Source: Nitrospira sp.
GTDB lineage: Bacteria > Nitrospirota > Nitrospiria > Nitrospirales > Nitrospiraceae
Assembly: GCA_024331095.1 (NCBI GenBank)
Contig: JANDJE010000006.1
Location: 1 to 64,000, forward strand
Reading direction: 5' to 3'
DNA: 64,000 bases
The notes under the pieces: generated by a model
The model's input: the letters and a program-made list of their open reading frames with translations, nothing else
What the model was told of the DNA's origin: nothing
Database searches by the model: none
Shown: in pieces, positions 41,019-50,857 of the stretch
Numbering within the stretch: position 1 is the first letter of the stretch
Layout: every line of letters starts with the position of its first letter
Made by a program: the position numbers and the translations under genes

Positions 41019-41606
41019 ATGAGCGTGGGTGCCTTGACGAAGAAAATCGTGCAAGCGGCTCTGTTCCATGAGATTTGGACGGCGATGAAAGTGACGTTCC
41101 GTCACATGTTCCACCGTCCGATCACCTTTCAATATCCGCGCGAGCAGCGGACGATTCCCGATACCCATCGGGGCGCCTTGGGGCTCCTCCGTTACGACGA
41201 CGGGCGGGAACGATGCGTGGGATGCGATCTCTGCGAGGCGGCGTGCCCCTCGCGCTGCATCAAGGTGATCAGCGCGGAGGACGAGGCCCGTCCCCTTCAG
41301 CGGTACGCGGTCGAATTCTACATCGACATCACCAAATGCGTGTTTTGCGGCTACTGTGTCGAGGCCTGTCCGGTGAACGCGCTCGCCATGACGAAGATGT
41401 ACGAATTTTCCACCCATGACAAACGGGCCTTGCTGTTCGACAAAAAGAAACTGTATGAAATCGGCGAGCGTCATCTGGAAGACGGCAAGAAATATCTGTA
41501 CGCCCATAATCAGGAACAAAACGTCGAGGAGAGCCGCGAGTATCGGTACTACTTTCCACAGTCCGTGCTCCGATCCACGCAACCGCCTCCGAAGCATCTG
41601 AGCTGA
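41019..41606 (+). CDS. nuoI: NADH-quinone oxidoreductase-like subunit I
   Basis: Two 4Fe-4S motifs CVGCDLCEAACPSRCI and CVFCGYCVEACPVNAL. Confidence 0.95.
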   Translation: MSVGALTKKIVQAALFHEIWTAMKVTFRHMFHRPITFQYPREQRTIPDTHRGALGLLRYDDGRERCVGCDLCEAACPSRCIKVISAEDEARPLQRYAVEFYIDITKCVFCGYCVEACPVNALAMTKMYEFSTHDKRALLFDKKKLYEIGERHLEDGKKYLYAHNQEQNVEESREYRYYFPQSVLRSTQPPPKHLS

Positions 41607-41615
41607 GCCATCGAC

Positions 41616-42161
41616 ATGATCCTGGTGTTTTTTGCGTACTTCGCAGTGGTCAGTATTGTCGCCGCCGTGCTGACGGTGTCGCTCAGAAATCCGGTCCACT
41701 GCGGGCTTGCCCTGCTGGCTTTGTTGATGCACGTGTCCGGTCTCTTCGTGCTGCTGAACGCCGAATTTCTCTGGGCCGTCCAGGTCATCGTCTATGCGGG
41801 CGCCATTTTGGTGTTGTACCTGTTCGTCTTGATGCTGTTGAATCTCAAAACCGACGAACGCTATCTCCATTCGTCATATCCGTACTTCCTCGGTCCGGCC
41901 GTCGCGGGAGCCGGCTATGTCCTCTTCCTGTTGATTCAGTCGCCGTACGAGGGGGCGAAGGGCAATACACCCGCTTCAGTCGTGCTCGAACATGGGGACA
42001 CGTATGCGGTGGGCATCAAAATGTTCAGCGACCATCTGCTGCAATTTGAAATCGTGGGCGTTTTTCTGCTGGGCGCCATCATCGGGGCAATCGTGCTGGC
42101 AAAGACACCCAAGCCGATGCCCAAGCCGATGGATGGAGGCGAGAGACGAAGCAATCGCTAA
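41616..42161 (+). CDS. nuoJ: NADH-quinone oxidoreductase-like subunit J
   Basis: NPVHCGLALLALLMHVSGLFVLLNAEFLWAVQVIVYAGAILVLYLFVLMLLNL. Confidence 0.94.
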   Translation: MILVFFAYFAVVSIVAAVLTVSLRNPVHCGLALLALLMHVSGLFVLLNAEFLWAVQVIVYAGAILVLYLFVLMLLNLKTDERYLHSSYPYFLGPAVAGAGYVLFLLIQSPYEGAKGNTPASVVLEHGDTYAVGIKMFSDHLLQFEIVGVFLLGAIIGAIVLAKTPKPMPKPMDGGERRSNR

Positions 42162-42176
42162 GGTCTGGAGCGAGGC

Positions 42177-42479
42177 ATGGTTCCATTGAGCGCATACGTC
42201 GCCGTCAGCGCGATCCTCTTCGTCACGGGCCTGTTGGGCGTGTTGATCAGACGCAATTTCATCATCGTACTGATGGCCGTCGAGATCATGTTGAATGCCG
42301 CCAACATCAATCTGGTCGCGTTTTCGCACTATCTGGAATCCATGGCCGGACAACTGGTCGCGCTGTTCGTCATCGCCATCGCGGCCGGGGAAGCCGCCGT
42401 CGGGCTGGCGATCATCATCGTCGTCTTTCGCGGCAAGGTCGCGACGAACGTGGATGAAATGAACTTGTTGAAGTGGTGA
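42177..42479 (+). CDS. nuoK: NADH-quinone oxidoreductase-like subunit K
   Basis: GLLGVLIRRNFIIVLMAVEIMLNAANINLVAFS...IAAGEAAVGLAIIIVVFR. Confidence 0.95.
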   Translation: MVPLSAYVAVSAILFVTGLLGVLIRRNFIIVLMAVEIMLNAANINLVAFSHYLESMAGQLVALFVIAIAAGEAAVGLAIIIVVFRGKVATNVDEMNLLKW

Positions 42480-42484
42480 ACGCG

Positions 42485-44461
42485 ATGGACGTGACGGATC
42501 TGCTCATCAAGCTGATTCCGGTGCTTCCCCTCTTGGCCGTCATCTCCAACGGCCTGTTCGGAAGCCGGTATTCGACCGGCGTGGCCCATCGATTGGCGTG
42601 GGGATCGGTCGGCTTGTCGTTTCTCTGCGCGATCGGCGTCTCCATCGAGGTATGGAGGACGGGGATCGTCCATGAAGTGGTCGTCTATCGATGGATCTTC
42701 GGCGGGGACCTGACGATCAACTTGGCCTACCTGATCGATCCGTTGACCTGCGCCTGGCTGCTGGTCGTCACCGGCGTGGGATTTCTCATCCACGTCTATT
42801 CCGTCGGATACATGCACGGAGAACCGGGGTTTACGCGCTTCTTTACCTACATGAACCTGTTCATGGTCTCCATGCTGCTGTTGGTGATGGGGAACAACTA
42901 CGTGGTGCTGTTCATCGGCTGGGAAGGCGTCGGCCTTTGCTCCTATCTGCTGATCGGCTACTACTATGAGCGTGTATCGGCGGCGAAGGCCGCGACCAAG
43001 GCCTTCGTCGTGAACCGCATCGGCGACGCGGGATTCCTCTTGGCCATCTTTCTCGTGTTCGTCAATTTCAATACGCTCGACTATACCGGCGTATTCGCCC
43101 AGGCCGGCTCGCTTTCTCCGGAAATGGCCACGGCCATCGCCCTCTGTCTGTTGGTGGGCGCGGTGGGGAAATCGGCGCAGATCCCTCTGTACACCTGGCT
43201 GCCCGACGCGATGGAGGGTCCCACGCCGGTCAGCGCGCTGATTCATGCGGCCACGATGGTGACGGCCGGCGTCTATATGATCGTCCGCAATCACGCCATT
43301 TTCGATCTCTCGCCCGTCGCGATGTCCGTCGTGGCGTTCGTCGGCGGAGGAACCGCCCTGTTCGCCGCGACGATCGGCCTGGTTCAAACCGATATCAAGC
43401 GGGTGTTGGCCTACTCGACCGTGAGTCAGCTCGGGTACATGTTCCTCGGCTGCGGGATCGGCGCCTACGCGGCCGCCGTGTTCCACGTCATCACGCACGC
43501 GTTCTTCAAGGCGCTGTTGTTCTTGTCGGCCGGGTCGGTGATTCATGCCCTCGCGGGCGAGCAGGACATCCGCAAAATGGGCGGCTTGAGCAAGAAAATT
43601 CCCTGGACCTATCGCCTCTTCCTGATCGGCACCGTCGCGATCGCCGGTCTGCCGCCCCTCGCCGGGTTTTGGAGCAAGGACGAAATCATGGCGCACGCGT
43701 TCGTCCGCGATCACTACCTGCTCTACGGCATTGCGGCGGTGGGCGCCTTTCTCACGTCGTTCTACATGTTTCGGCTGACCTATCTGACGTTCTACGGGTC
43801 GTCCCGGATGGACCATCACACCGAAGAACACGTGCATGAGTCGCCGATGGTGATGGTCGGTCCCTTGATGGCGCTGGGGCTGTTGTCGCTGGTCGGCGGG
43901 CTGCTGTTGGGGTTTCCGCCGGAGCACGGCTGGTTGCATCAATTTCTAGAGCCGGTCGTCGATCTTCCGACGGACCACGATGCCGGTTTGGGATTGACGC
44001 TCCTCCTGATGAGCGGCGCCACCGCCATTGCGCTGCTCGGATGGGGACTGGCCCACTTTCTCTATCACGTCAGCCCGCAGACCGCCGAGGGATGGACCGC
44101 GAGATTCTCCGGCGTTTATACGACCTTGTTGAACAAGTATTACGTGGACGAGTTGTACGACGTGGCAGTCGTCGAGCCGACGAAGCGGCTGGGGGAATTC
44201 CTCGACTGGTTCGATCGGACCGTCATCGACGGCGTGGTGCGGGGCGTGGGGCGTCTGGCCGACTGGGGGTCTGCCGGGTCCACCTGGATTGAAAAGCACG
44301 TGATTTACGCCGGATTGAACTTGATCGGATACGGCAATCACCTCGCCGCGCGCGAGGGAAGAAAAATCCAGAGCGGCATGGTCCACCATTATGCCGCTCT
44401 GCTCGTGGCGGGAATTTTTCTGATCGCGTTGGTGGTGCAAGTCATCATCCAACAACAATAG
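42485..44461 (+). CDS. nuoL: NADH-quinone oxidoreductase-like subunit L
   Basis: Antiporter-like subunit ending in lateral helix and final TM; EGVGLCSYLLIGYYY, TWLPDAMEGPTPVSALIHAATMVTAGVY. Confidence 0.95.
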   Translation: MDVTDLLIKLIPVLPLLAVISNGLFGSRYSTGVAHRLAWGSVGLSFLCAIGVSIEVWRTGIVHEVVVYRWIFGGDLTINLAYLIDPLTCAWLLVVTGVGFLIHVYSVGYMHGEPGFTRFFTYMNLFMVSMLLLVMGNNYVVLFIGWEGVGLCSYLLIGYYYERVSAAKAATKAFVVNRIGDAGFLLAIFLVFVNFNTLDYTGVFAQAGSLSPEMATAIALCLLVGAVGKSAQIPLYTWLPDAMEGPTPVSALIHAATMVTAGVYMIVRNHAIFDLSPVAMSVVAFVGGGTALFAATIGLVQTDIKRVLAYSTVSQLGYMFLGCGIGAYAAAVFHVITHAFFKALLFLSAGSVIHALAGEQDIRKMGGLSKKIPWTYRLFLIGTVAIAGLPPLAGFWSKDEIMAHAFVRDHYLLYGIAAVGAFLTSFYMFRLTYLTFYGSSRMDHHTEEHVHESPMVMVGPLMALGLLSLVGGLLLGFPPEHGWLHQFLEPVVDLPTDHDAGLGLTLLLMSGATAIALLGWGLAHFLYHVSPQTAEGWTARFSGVYTTLLNKYYVDELYDVAVVEPTKRLGEFLDWFDRTVIDGVVRGVGRLADWGSAGSTWIEKHVIYAGLNLIGYGNHLAAREGRKIQSGMVHHYAALLVAGIFLIALVVQVIIQQQ

Positions 44462-44500
44462 GACAAACCGAAGGACGAACCGACTCGGACGTCGTTCATC

Positions 44501-46060
44501 ATGCTGGAAGAACTCACGGCCGGTTTCCCGATTCTCTCCTGCATTCTCTTTCTGCCGATGGCGGGCGCGATCCTCCTGTGGCTGATCGAGGATGAAGATC
44601 TGGTGCGGACCTCGGCCTTGGCGATCTCCTTGATCGAGCTCGCGCTCACCGTGTTCGTGCTGCTGCGGTTCGTCCCGGAATCGGCCGCGATGCAGTTCGC
44701 GGAGCGGGTTCAATGGGTTCCCGCCCTGGGCATCAGCTATCACCTCGGCGTGGACGGCATCAGCGTGCTCTTCGTCGGACTGACGGCGTTTCTCGCCGTG
44801 TTGGTGGTGATCTATTCCTGGGACACCGTCCGCTATCAACTCAAGTTGTACATGATGTGTCTGTTGGCGCTGGAGACGACGACGATGGGAGTCTTCGTCT
44901 CCCTCGATCTCGTCCTGTTCTTCGTCTTTTGGGAACTGATGTTGATCCCCAGTTACTTTCTGATCAAACTCTGGGGCGGCGGAGCCGAGCGTCATTACGC
45001 GGCGCTGAAGTTCGTGCTCTATACCCTCCTGGGCAGCGTCTTCCTGCTGGTCGGCATCGCCCTCCTGAACATCAATTTCCACCAGTGGGCCTCATTGCAT
45101 CACGCGGAGCAGGCCTACTCCTTTGATTTGTTGGAACTGCTGTCGGTCCCCGTGCCGTACAACCAGCAGGTGCTCATCTTTTGGCTGATGTTCATGGGAT
45201 TTGCGTTCAAGGCGCCGCTCTTTCCGTTCCACACGTGGCTTCCCGATGCGCTGCTGGAGGGGCCGATCGGGATGGCGGTGGTCTTGGCGGGCGTCAAGCT
45301 CGGAACGTTCGGCTTCATACGGTTCAGCATCCCGCTCCTTCCCGACGCGTCCAAGAGCGAACCGGTCGTCATGGTGGTGGTGGTTCTCGGTCTCTGCGCC
45401 ATTCTCTATGGAGCCTGGATCGCGCTGATTCAGCACGATTTGAGGCGGCTGCTGGCCTACAGCAGCATCAGCCATTTGGGATTCGTCGTGGTGGGACTCT
45501 TCGCGTTGAACTACCAGGGCCTTCAAGGAAGCCTGTTGACCATGATCAATCTTGGCTTCAGCACCGCGGGGCTCTTCTTCATCGCGGGGTTCCTCTATTC
45601 ACGGCAACAGACGACGCAGTTGTCTTCATTCGGAGGCATGGCCAAACAGGTTCCGCTCTTGGCCACGTTCTTCTTGATCATCGGACTCGCCTCGATCGGG
45701 CTGCCGGGCACGAACGGCTTCGTGGGAGAGTTTCTGATCCTCATGGGAGCGTTCAAGGCGAGGTGGTGGATGGGAGCGATCGCCGTCCTGGGCGTGATTT
45801 TCGGCGCGGCGTATTTTCTTTGGTACTACGAACGCGCCATGCTCGGCCCCGCGGGGAAGGCCGTGAAGAGCACGATGAGCGACCTCCAGTTTCGAGAGAT
45901 CGTCATCGCCTCGGCCCTGTCCGTGATGATCGTGTGGATCGGACTCTATCCGTCCCCGTTTCTTCGAATCATGAACGGATCGGTGCAGGCGTTGGTCGAT
46001 CGGTTGAATCACGGGACCGTGGCGGCGTTCGAAGCCGCTGCCGGCGAAAACGGACCTTAA
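44501..46060 (+). CDS. nuoM: NADH-quinone oxidoreductase-like subunit M, copy 1
   Basis: FFVFWELMLIPSYFLI, MGFAFKAPLFPFHTWLPDA, LPGTNGFVGEFLIL. Confidence 0.94.
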   Translation: MLEELTAGFPILSCILFLPMAGAILLWLIEDEDLVRTSALAISLIELALTVFVLLRFVPESAAMQFAERVQWVPALGISYHLGVDGISVLFVGLTAFLAVLVVIYSWDTVRYQLKLYMMCLLALETTTMGVFVSLDLVLFFVFWELMLIPSYFLIKLWGGGAERHYAALKFVLYTLLGSVFLLVGIALLNINFHQWASLHHAEQAYSFDLLELLSVPVPYNQQVLIFWLMFMGFAFKAPLFPFHTWLPDALLEGPIGMAVVLAGVKLGTFGFIRFSIPLLPDASKSEPVVMVVVVLGLCAILYGAWIALIQHDLRRLLAYSSISHLGFVVVGLFALNYQGLQGSLLTMINLGFSTAGLFFIAGFLYSRQQTTQLSSFGGMAKQVPLLATFFLIIGLASIGLPGTNGFVGEFLILMGAFKARWWMGAIAVLGVIFGAAYFLWYYERAMLGPAGKAVKSTMSDLQFREIVIASALSVMIVWIGLYPSPFLRIMNGSVQALVDRLNHGTVAAFEAAAGENGP

Positions 46061-46064
46061 ATTT

Positions 46065-47768
46065 ATGGTCGAATACATCCTGCTGTACATCCTCTTCGCC
46101 CCCTTCGCCGGAGCGTTGGCGCTGATCTTCGTGTCGAACCGCCAACCCATGCTGGTCAGGGGCATCGCGGTGGCCTCGACCTTCGTCTGTTTGGTCGCGG
46201 CGATGTATCTGTTTTACGCCTACGATCCGGTGAAAGGCGGATTCCAGTTCGTCCAGAAGTTTCAATGGTCCAAAGAACTGGGGATTGCGCTGCACTTGGG
46301 CGTCGATGGCATCGGCACTCCGCTCGTGTTGGCCTCGGCCGTCCTGCTCTTTACGGGCGTCTTCGTGTCCTGGCACATCACGGATCGCACCAAGGAATTT
46401 TACATTTGGCTGCTGATCCTGGCGGCGGCCACGATCGGCGTCTTCATGTCGCTGGATCTGTTTTTCCTGTACTTCTTCTACGAGATGTCCGTGATTCCCA
46501 TGTATCTGCTGCTGGGCATGTGGGGCAGCCACACCAAGAAGTACTTGGAGATGACGGATCCGGAGGGGGTCAAGCTCCGGGATTCCGTGGGCTTCATTTT
46601 CAATTTCGGCGCCAACAGCAAAGAGTACGCGGCGATGAAACTGGTTCTCTTCTTATCGGCCTTTGCCGTGATGGCGCTGATGGGGATCCTGCTGATCTAC
46701 AAATATTCCGGCCTGAATACGTTCGACATCCTGGTGCTTCGCGAACAGGCCAATCTGATGAACATTCCGGCGCTGGGGACGACGTTGGACAAGATCATTT
46801 GGATTCTGGTGTTCTTCGGGTTCGCCTCGATCGCGCCGATCTGGCCCTTGCACTCCTGGTCGCCCGTCGGGCACGCCGCCGCTCCGGCGGCCACCAGCAT
46901 GCTGCACGCCGGGGTGCTCATGAAGCTGGGGCACTTCTCGATCATCCGGGTCGCGTTTGAAATTCTTCCCGATACGACCAGGGAGCTGATGCCGATCGCC
47001 GCCGTGCTCTGCGTGTTCAGCATCGTCTACGGGGGGCTCGTGGCGTTTTACGCCAAGGACACCAAGTATGTGATCGGCTATTCGAGTTCCAGCCACATGG
47101 GCTACGTGTTTCTCGGCATGGCGGCGCTCAATTACATCAGTTTGAGCGGAGCGGTCATCTATATGTTCGCGCACGCGATGGCGACGGGCATGCTCTTCGC
47201 CATGGCCGGGTGGGTGTACGACCAGACCCATACGCGCGATCTGCCCTCTCTGGGCGGACTCTCGAACAAGATGCCGTTCATCGCCGGATGCTTCGTAGTC
47301 GGCTGCATGGCGTCGATCGGCATGCCCGGCACGGTGAACTTTATCGCGGAAGTGATGATCATCGTCGGCAGTTGGAACAAGTACCCGCTTCAGGTCATCG
47401 TCGCCGTGCTCGGCATCGTCTTGACGATGGCGTATCTCTTTAACATGATGCGGGCCGTGTTCTACGGACCGATGAGCCAAAAGTACAGCCATACCCGCGA
47501 TGCGGTGGCCACGGTGGATCGGCTGCCGCTGTTGGTGATGATCGCAGTCAGCGTCGGCTTCGGGATTTTCCCGATGCAGCTGTACGACGTGGTTCGCTCC
47601 GGAGTGGATCCGTTGGTCGCGAAGATCACCTATGTCGCGCCGGTTGCTCGGACCGGTGACGAAACGGGGGGCATCGGTCGGGATCCGGCTCCGGGAGCGG
47701 ACCGGCCTCCGCTGCTGGCGACCCATCCCCGGGCCCTTACGTCTTACGCCTCGCGAGGGCACGAATGA
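46065..47768 (+). CDS. nuoM: NADH-quinone oxidoreductase-like subunit M, divergent copy 2
   Basis: LYFFYEMSVIPMYLLLGMWG, FGFASIAPIWPLHSWSPVGHAAAPAATSMLHAGVLMKLG, MPGTVNFIAEVMII. Confidence 0.93.
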   Translation: MVEYILLYILFAPFAGALALIFVSNRQPMLVRGIAVASTFVCLVAAMYLFYAYDPVKGGFQFVQKFQWSKELGIALHLGVDGIGTPLVLASAVLLFTGVFVSWHITDRTKEFYIWLLILAAATIGVFMSLDLFFLYFFYEMSVIPMYLLLGMWGSHTKKYLEMTDPEGVKLRDSVGFIFNFGANSKEYAAMKLVLFLSAFAVMALMGILLIYKYSGLNTFDILVLREQANLMNIPALGTTLDKIIWILVFFGFASIAPIWPLHSWSPVGHAAAPAATSMLHAGVLMKLGHFSIIRVAFEILPDTTRELMPIAAVLCVFSIVYGGLVAFYAKDTKYVIGYSSSSHMGYVFLGMAALNYISLSGAVIYMFAHAMATGMLFAMAGWVYDQTHTRDLPSLGGLSNKMPFIAGCFVVGCMASIGMPGTVNFIAEVMIIVGSWNKYPLQVIVAVLGIVLTMAYLFNMMRAVFYGPMSQKYSHTRDAVATVDRLPLLVMIAVSVGFGIFPMQLYDVVRSGVDPLVAKITYVAPVARTGDETGGIGRDPAPGADRPPLLATHPRALTSYASRGHE

Positions 47769-49258
47769 CCTTCGACCTGACCATATCGGTCGCCGATCTG
47801 CTGCTGTTGCTGCCGGAGATTTTTCTGACCTGCTGGCTCTGCGTGGTCTTGATCGTCGATTTTTCCTGCCCACGCCTGCCCCATACGCGACTCGCCTTCC
47901 TCAGCGTGATCGGCTTGGCCGCCACAATGGCCTGCCTCGCGTGGTTTGACGTGGCCCACGTGTCCGGTTCGTTGTTCGGCAACATGTTCGTCTTGGACCG
48001 CATGGCCATCTTCTTCAAGATGTTCGTCGTCGGCTCCACAGCGCTCGTCATTCTGGCGTCGATGCAGTACGTCGATCGCTTCACGTTGTTCCGGGGGGAA
48101 TATTACTTTCTGGTCGTGATGTCGGCGCTGGGCATGATGTTCATGGCGTCGGCGAACGACATGCTGTCGCTCTTCGTCAGCATCGAGTTTTCAACGTTGG
48201 GGTTTTATATCCTCGTCGGCTATCTGCGCGAGGATCTCACCTCGAACGAGGCGGGGCTCAAGTTTTTCGTGCTCGGCGTGTTCGCGGCCGGACTCCTTGC
48301 TTACGGCATCAGCCTCGTGTACGGCGAAACGGGCAAGCTGGTCTTTTCAGAGATGACGCCGACGCACACGACAGGCGCCATGATCGGATTTTTGCTCATT
48401 TTCGCCGCGCTGGGATTCAAAATCGGCGCGGTGCCGTTTCATTCGTGGATCCCTGACACCTATCACGGCGCGCCGACGCCGGTGACGGCGTTTTTGTCGA
48501 TCGCTCCGAAAGGCGCTGCGTTCGCCATCCTGATCCGGCTGTTCTTCGTCGCGTTGGCGTCCTTCAAACCCATCTGGGTCTTGCTGTTGGTGGCGGTGTC
48601 CATCTTGTCGATGACGTACGGAAACATCGTGGCCATCGCGCAGCGGAACATCAAGCGCCTGTTGGCCTATTCGGGAATCGCGCAGATCGGAAACGTGCTC
48701 ATCGGCCTGGCGGCCGGAACGAAGATGGGGAGCGACGCCATTTTGTTTTACCTCCTCACCTACCTGTTTGCGAATATCGGCGCGTTCGCCGTCGTGATCG
48801 CGGTTGCGCAGGCCATCGGCAGCGAAGAGATCGACGACTACAGCGGCTTGAACCGACGGTCGCCGTTCCTGGCCTTTGCGATGCTGCTGTTTTTGCTTTC
48901 GTTGGCCGGAGTTCCGCCGCTGGCCGGATTCATCGGCAAGCTCTATATTTTCATCGCCGCCGTGAAAGAAGGTCTGTATACGCTGATTACGGTCGGGCTG
49001 ATCAACATCGTGATCTCGATGTACTATTATTTGGTCGTCGTGAAGAAGATGTACATCAATGAGCCGACCGATCCCTCGCCGGTCAGTGTTTCCGGTCCCA
49101 TGAAGGCCGTGGTCTATATCGGCCTGGCGGGCACGTTGGTGATCGGCATATATCCCCAGCCGGTCATCGAGTGGGTCGTCGACGCCACCCTGATGTTTTC
49201 CAACATGGTTGGTCCCTCGGCCGTCGTCGCCCCGCCTCTTCCTCCGTTCGGCGGATAG
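47765..49258 (+). CDS. nuoN: NADH-quinone oxidoreductase-like subunit N
   Basis: Antiporter-like subunit; KIGAVPFHSWIPDTYHGAPTPVTAFLSIAPKGAAFA. Confidence 0.95.
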   Translation: MTFDLTISVADLLLLLPEIFLTCWLCVVLIVDFSCPRLPHTRLAFLSVIGLAATMACLAWFDVAHVSGSLFGNMFVLDRMAIFFKMFVVGSTALVILASMQYVDRFTLFRGEYYFLVVMSALGMMFMASANDMLSLFVSIEFSTLGFYILVGYLREDLTSNEAGLKFFVLGVFAAGLLAYGISLVYGETGKLVFSEMTPTHTTGAMIGFLLIFAALGFKIGAVPFHSWIPDTYHGAPTPVTAFLSIAPKGAAFAILIRLFFVALASFKPIWVLLLVAVSILSMTYGNIVAIAQRNIKRLLAYSGIAQIGNVLIGLAAGTKMGSDAILFYLLTYLFANIGAFAVVIAVAQAIGSEEIDDYSGLNRRSPFLAFAMLLFLLSLAGVPPLAGFIGKLYIFIAAVKEGLYTLITVGLINIVISMYYYLVVVKKMYINEPTDPSPVSVSGPMKAVVYIGLAGTLVIGIYPQPVIEWVVDATLMFSNMVGPSAVVAPPLPPFGG

Positions 49259-49369
49259 TCATTCCGGTTCGGGCCGTTTGTTTTGCTAGAATAGCGAGAC
49301 CGTCCGTCAGGACGTCCGGAGTCGGGTCCGAACGCCGGTCGGCTCGTTCGCTGTACGCCATGCCCGTCT

Positions 49370-50857
49370 ATGGAATCGTTGAAGAACGAAGAGTCTCGCG
49401 TTTCCCACGCGGAAACCGACGGAGCCGTTTCTGATGTAGCCGCGCCAGAGCCGGATTCTTCGGGGACAACTCAGGTCCCATGGTTTCGATGGCTGACCAT
49501 CGAGCGGCGAATCTTGTTCGGATTCAGCCTCGTCTTTATCGGCATTCTTCTCATTTGCGCAATCTCCTACAGGAATACCCGAGTGCTGCTCGACAACAGC
49601 GGCCGCGACACCAGAAGTTATGAATTGATTCAGGTGTTGCGCGACATGGACGTTGCGACAGATGAAGCGGAAAAACACCTCCGCCGGTATCTTGTCACGG
49701 GCGAGCCGATCTATCTCGGCAACTATCGGGAAGTCGTGAAGCAGAAAACAACTCTCGTCACATACGTTCAAGATCTCGCCAGGGGATCGGTGGACCAGGA
49801 AGAACGCGCCGAGCGGCTGAACCGGACCATGGAACGGCAACTTGCGGCGCAAGCCGCCGCCATCGCCAAATTGGCCGAGGGAGGGATCAAGGCCGTCAAA
49901 AAAACGGCGCTTGACGGTCCGGCGAAGCAGGAAATCGCCGAGATTCACCGGATCGTCGCGGCGATGGACCAGCACGAACGGGAAACCTTGCGCCTGCGGG
50001 TAAGGCAATCGGCGGCCGAAACCAGGAAGACCATCGCGCTGCTCGCCGCCGGGGCTCTTCTCCAACTGGTTCTCCTGGCGGCCGTGTATTATCTCATCCG
50101 GCATGATATTACGCAGCGACGGCGCGTGGCCGCCGAGCTCAAGCGGCACGGCGCGCTGTTGGAGGCCGCGAACAAAGAACTCGAATCGTTCAGTTATTCG
50201 GTCTCGCACGATCTCAGGGCGCCGCTGCGGCACATCGACGGTTACGCGGCTCTCTTGCGCAAGGCGATGGCCGACTCGATGAACGAGAAGGCCGCGAGAT
50301 ACTTGGACACGATTTCCGCGTCCGCGAAACAGATGGGGCAGTTGATCGACGACCTCCTGGTGTTTTCCAGGATGGGACGTCAGGAAATGTTTCGGACGAC
50401 CGTCGATCTCGCCCGATTGGTGTCGACGGTCCGCGAGGACTTACGTCTTGACTTGCACGGGAGAACGATATCCTGGACAATCGGGGCGTTGCCCAGCGTG
50501 CCGGGCGATCCGGCTATGCTCCGGCAGGTGTTCATGAATTTGATCGCAAACGCCGTGAAGTTCACGAGCACCAGACCGGCGGCGGAGATCGCGATCGGCG
50601 TCGACCGGCGGACGCCGACGGAGGTCGTGATCTTCGTGCGCGACAACGGCGTGGGATTCGACATGCGGTACGCGTCGAAGTTGTTCGGGGTATTTCAGCG
50701 GCTCCATCGGGCCGACGAATTCGAGGGGACCGGGATCGGACTTGCCAACGTGCGCCGAATCGTGCATCGTCACGGAGGGCGGGTATGGGCCGAGGGAGCG
50801 CCGGATCAAGGGGCGACGTTTTATGTGGCGCTTCCGACGGAGGGGGGTGTTCGATGA
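49370..50857 (+). CDS. Sensor histidine kinase with CHASE3-like extracellular domain
   Basis: Two TM helices flanking DMDVATDEAEKHLRRYLVTGEPIYLGNYREV; H-box SYSVSHDLRAPLRHIDGY; N, G1 and G2 boxes intact. Confidence 0.9.
   Translation: MESLKNEESRVSHAETDGAVSDVAAPEPDSSGTTQVPWFRWLTIERRILFGFSLVFIGILLICAISYRNTRVLLDNSGRDTRSYELIQVLRDMDVATDEAEKHLRRYLVTGEPIYLGNYREVVKQKTTLVTYVQDLARGSVDQEERAERLNRTMERQLAAQAAAIAKLAEGGIKAVKKTALDGPAKQEIAEIHRIVAAMDQHERETLRLRVRQSAAETRKTIALLAAGALLQLVLLAAVYYLIRHDITQRRRVAAELKRHGALLEAANKELESFSYSVSHDLRAPLRHIDGYAALLRKAMADSMNEKAARYLDTISASAKQMGQLIDDLLVFSRMGRQEMFRTTVDLARLVSTVREDLRLDLHGRTISWTIGALPSVPGDPAMLRQVFMNLIANAVKFTSTRPAAEIAIGVDRRTPTEVVIFVRDNGVGFDMRYASKLFGVFQRLHRADEFEGTGIGLANVRRIVHRHGGRVWAEGAPDQGATFYVALPTEGGVR

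Noticed and set aside
42329-43942. 537-aa minus-strand ORF opposite nuoK/nuoL
   Set aside because: Antisense shadow of a well-conserved coding frame in GC-rich DNA; His/Asp/Arg-rich composition with no domain
46653-47873. 406-aa minus-strand ORF opposite nuoM2
   Set aside because: Shadow ORF; low-complexity Arg/His composition
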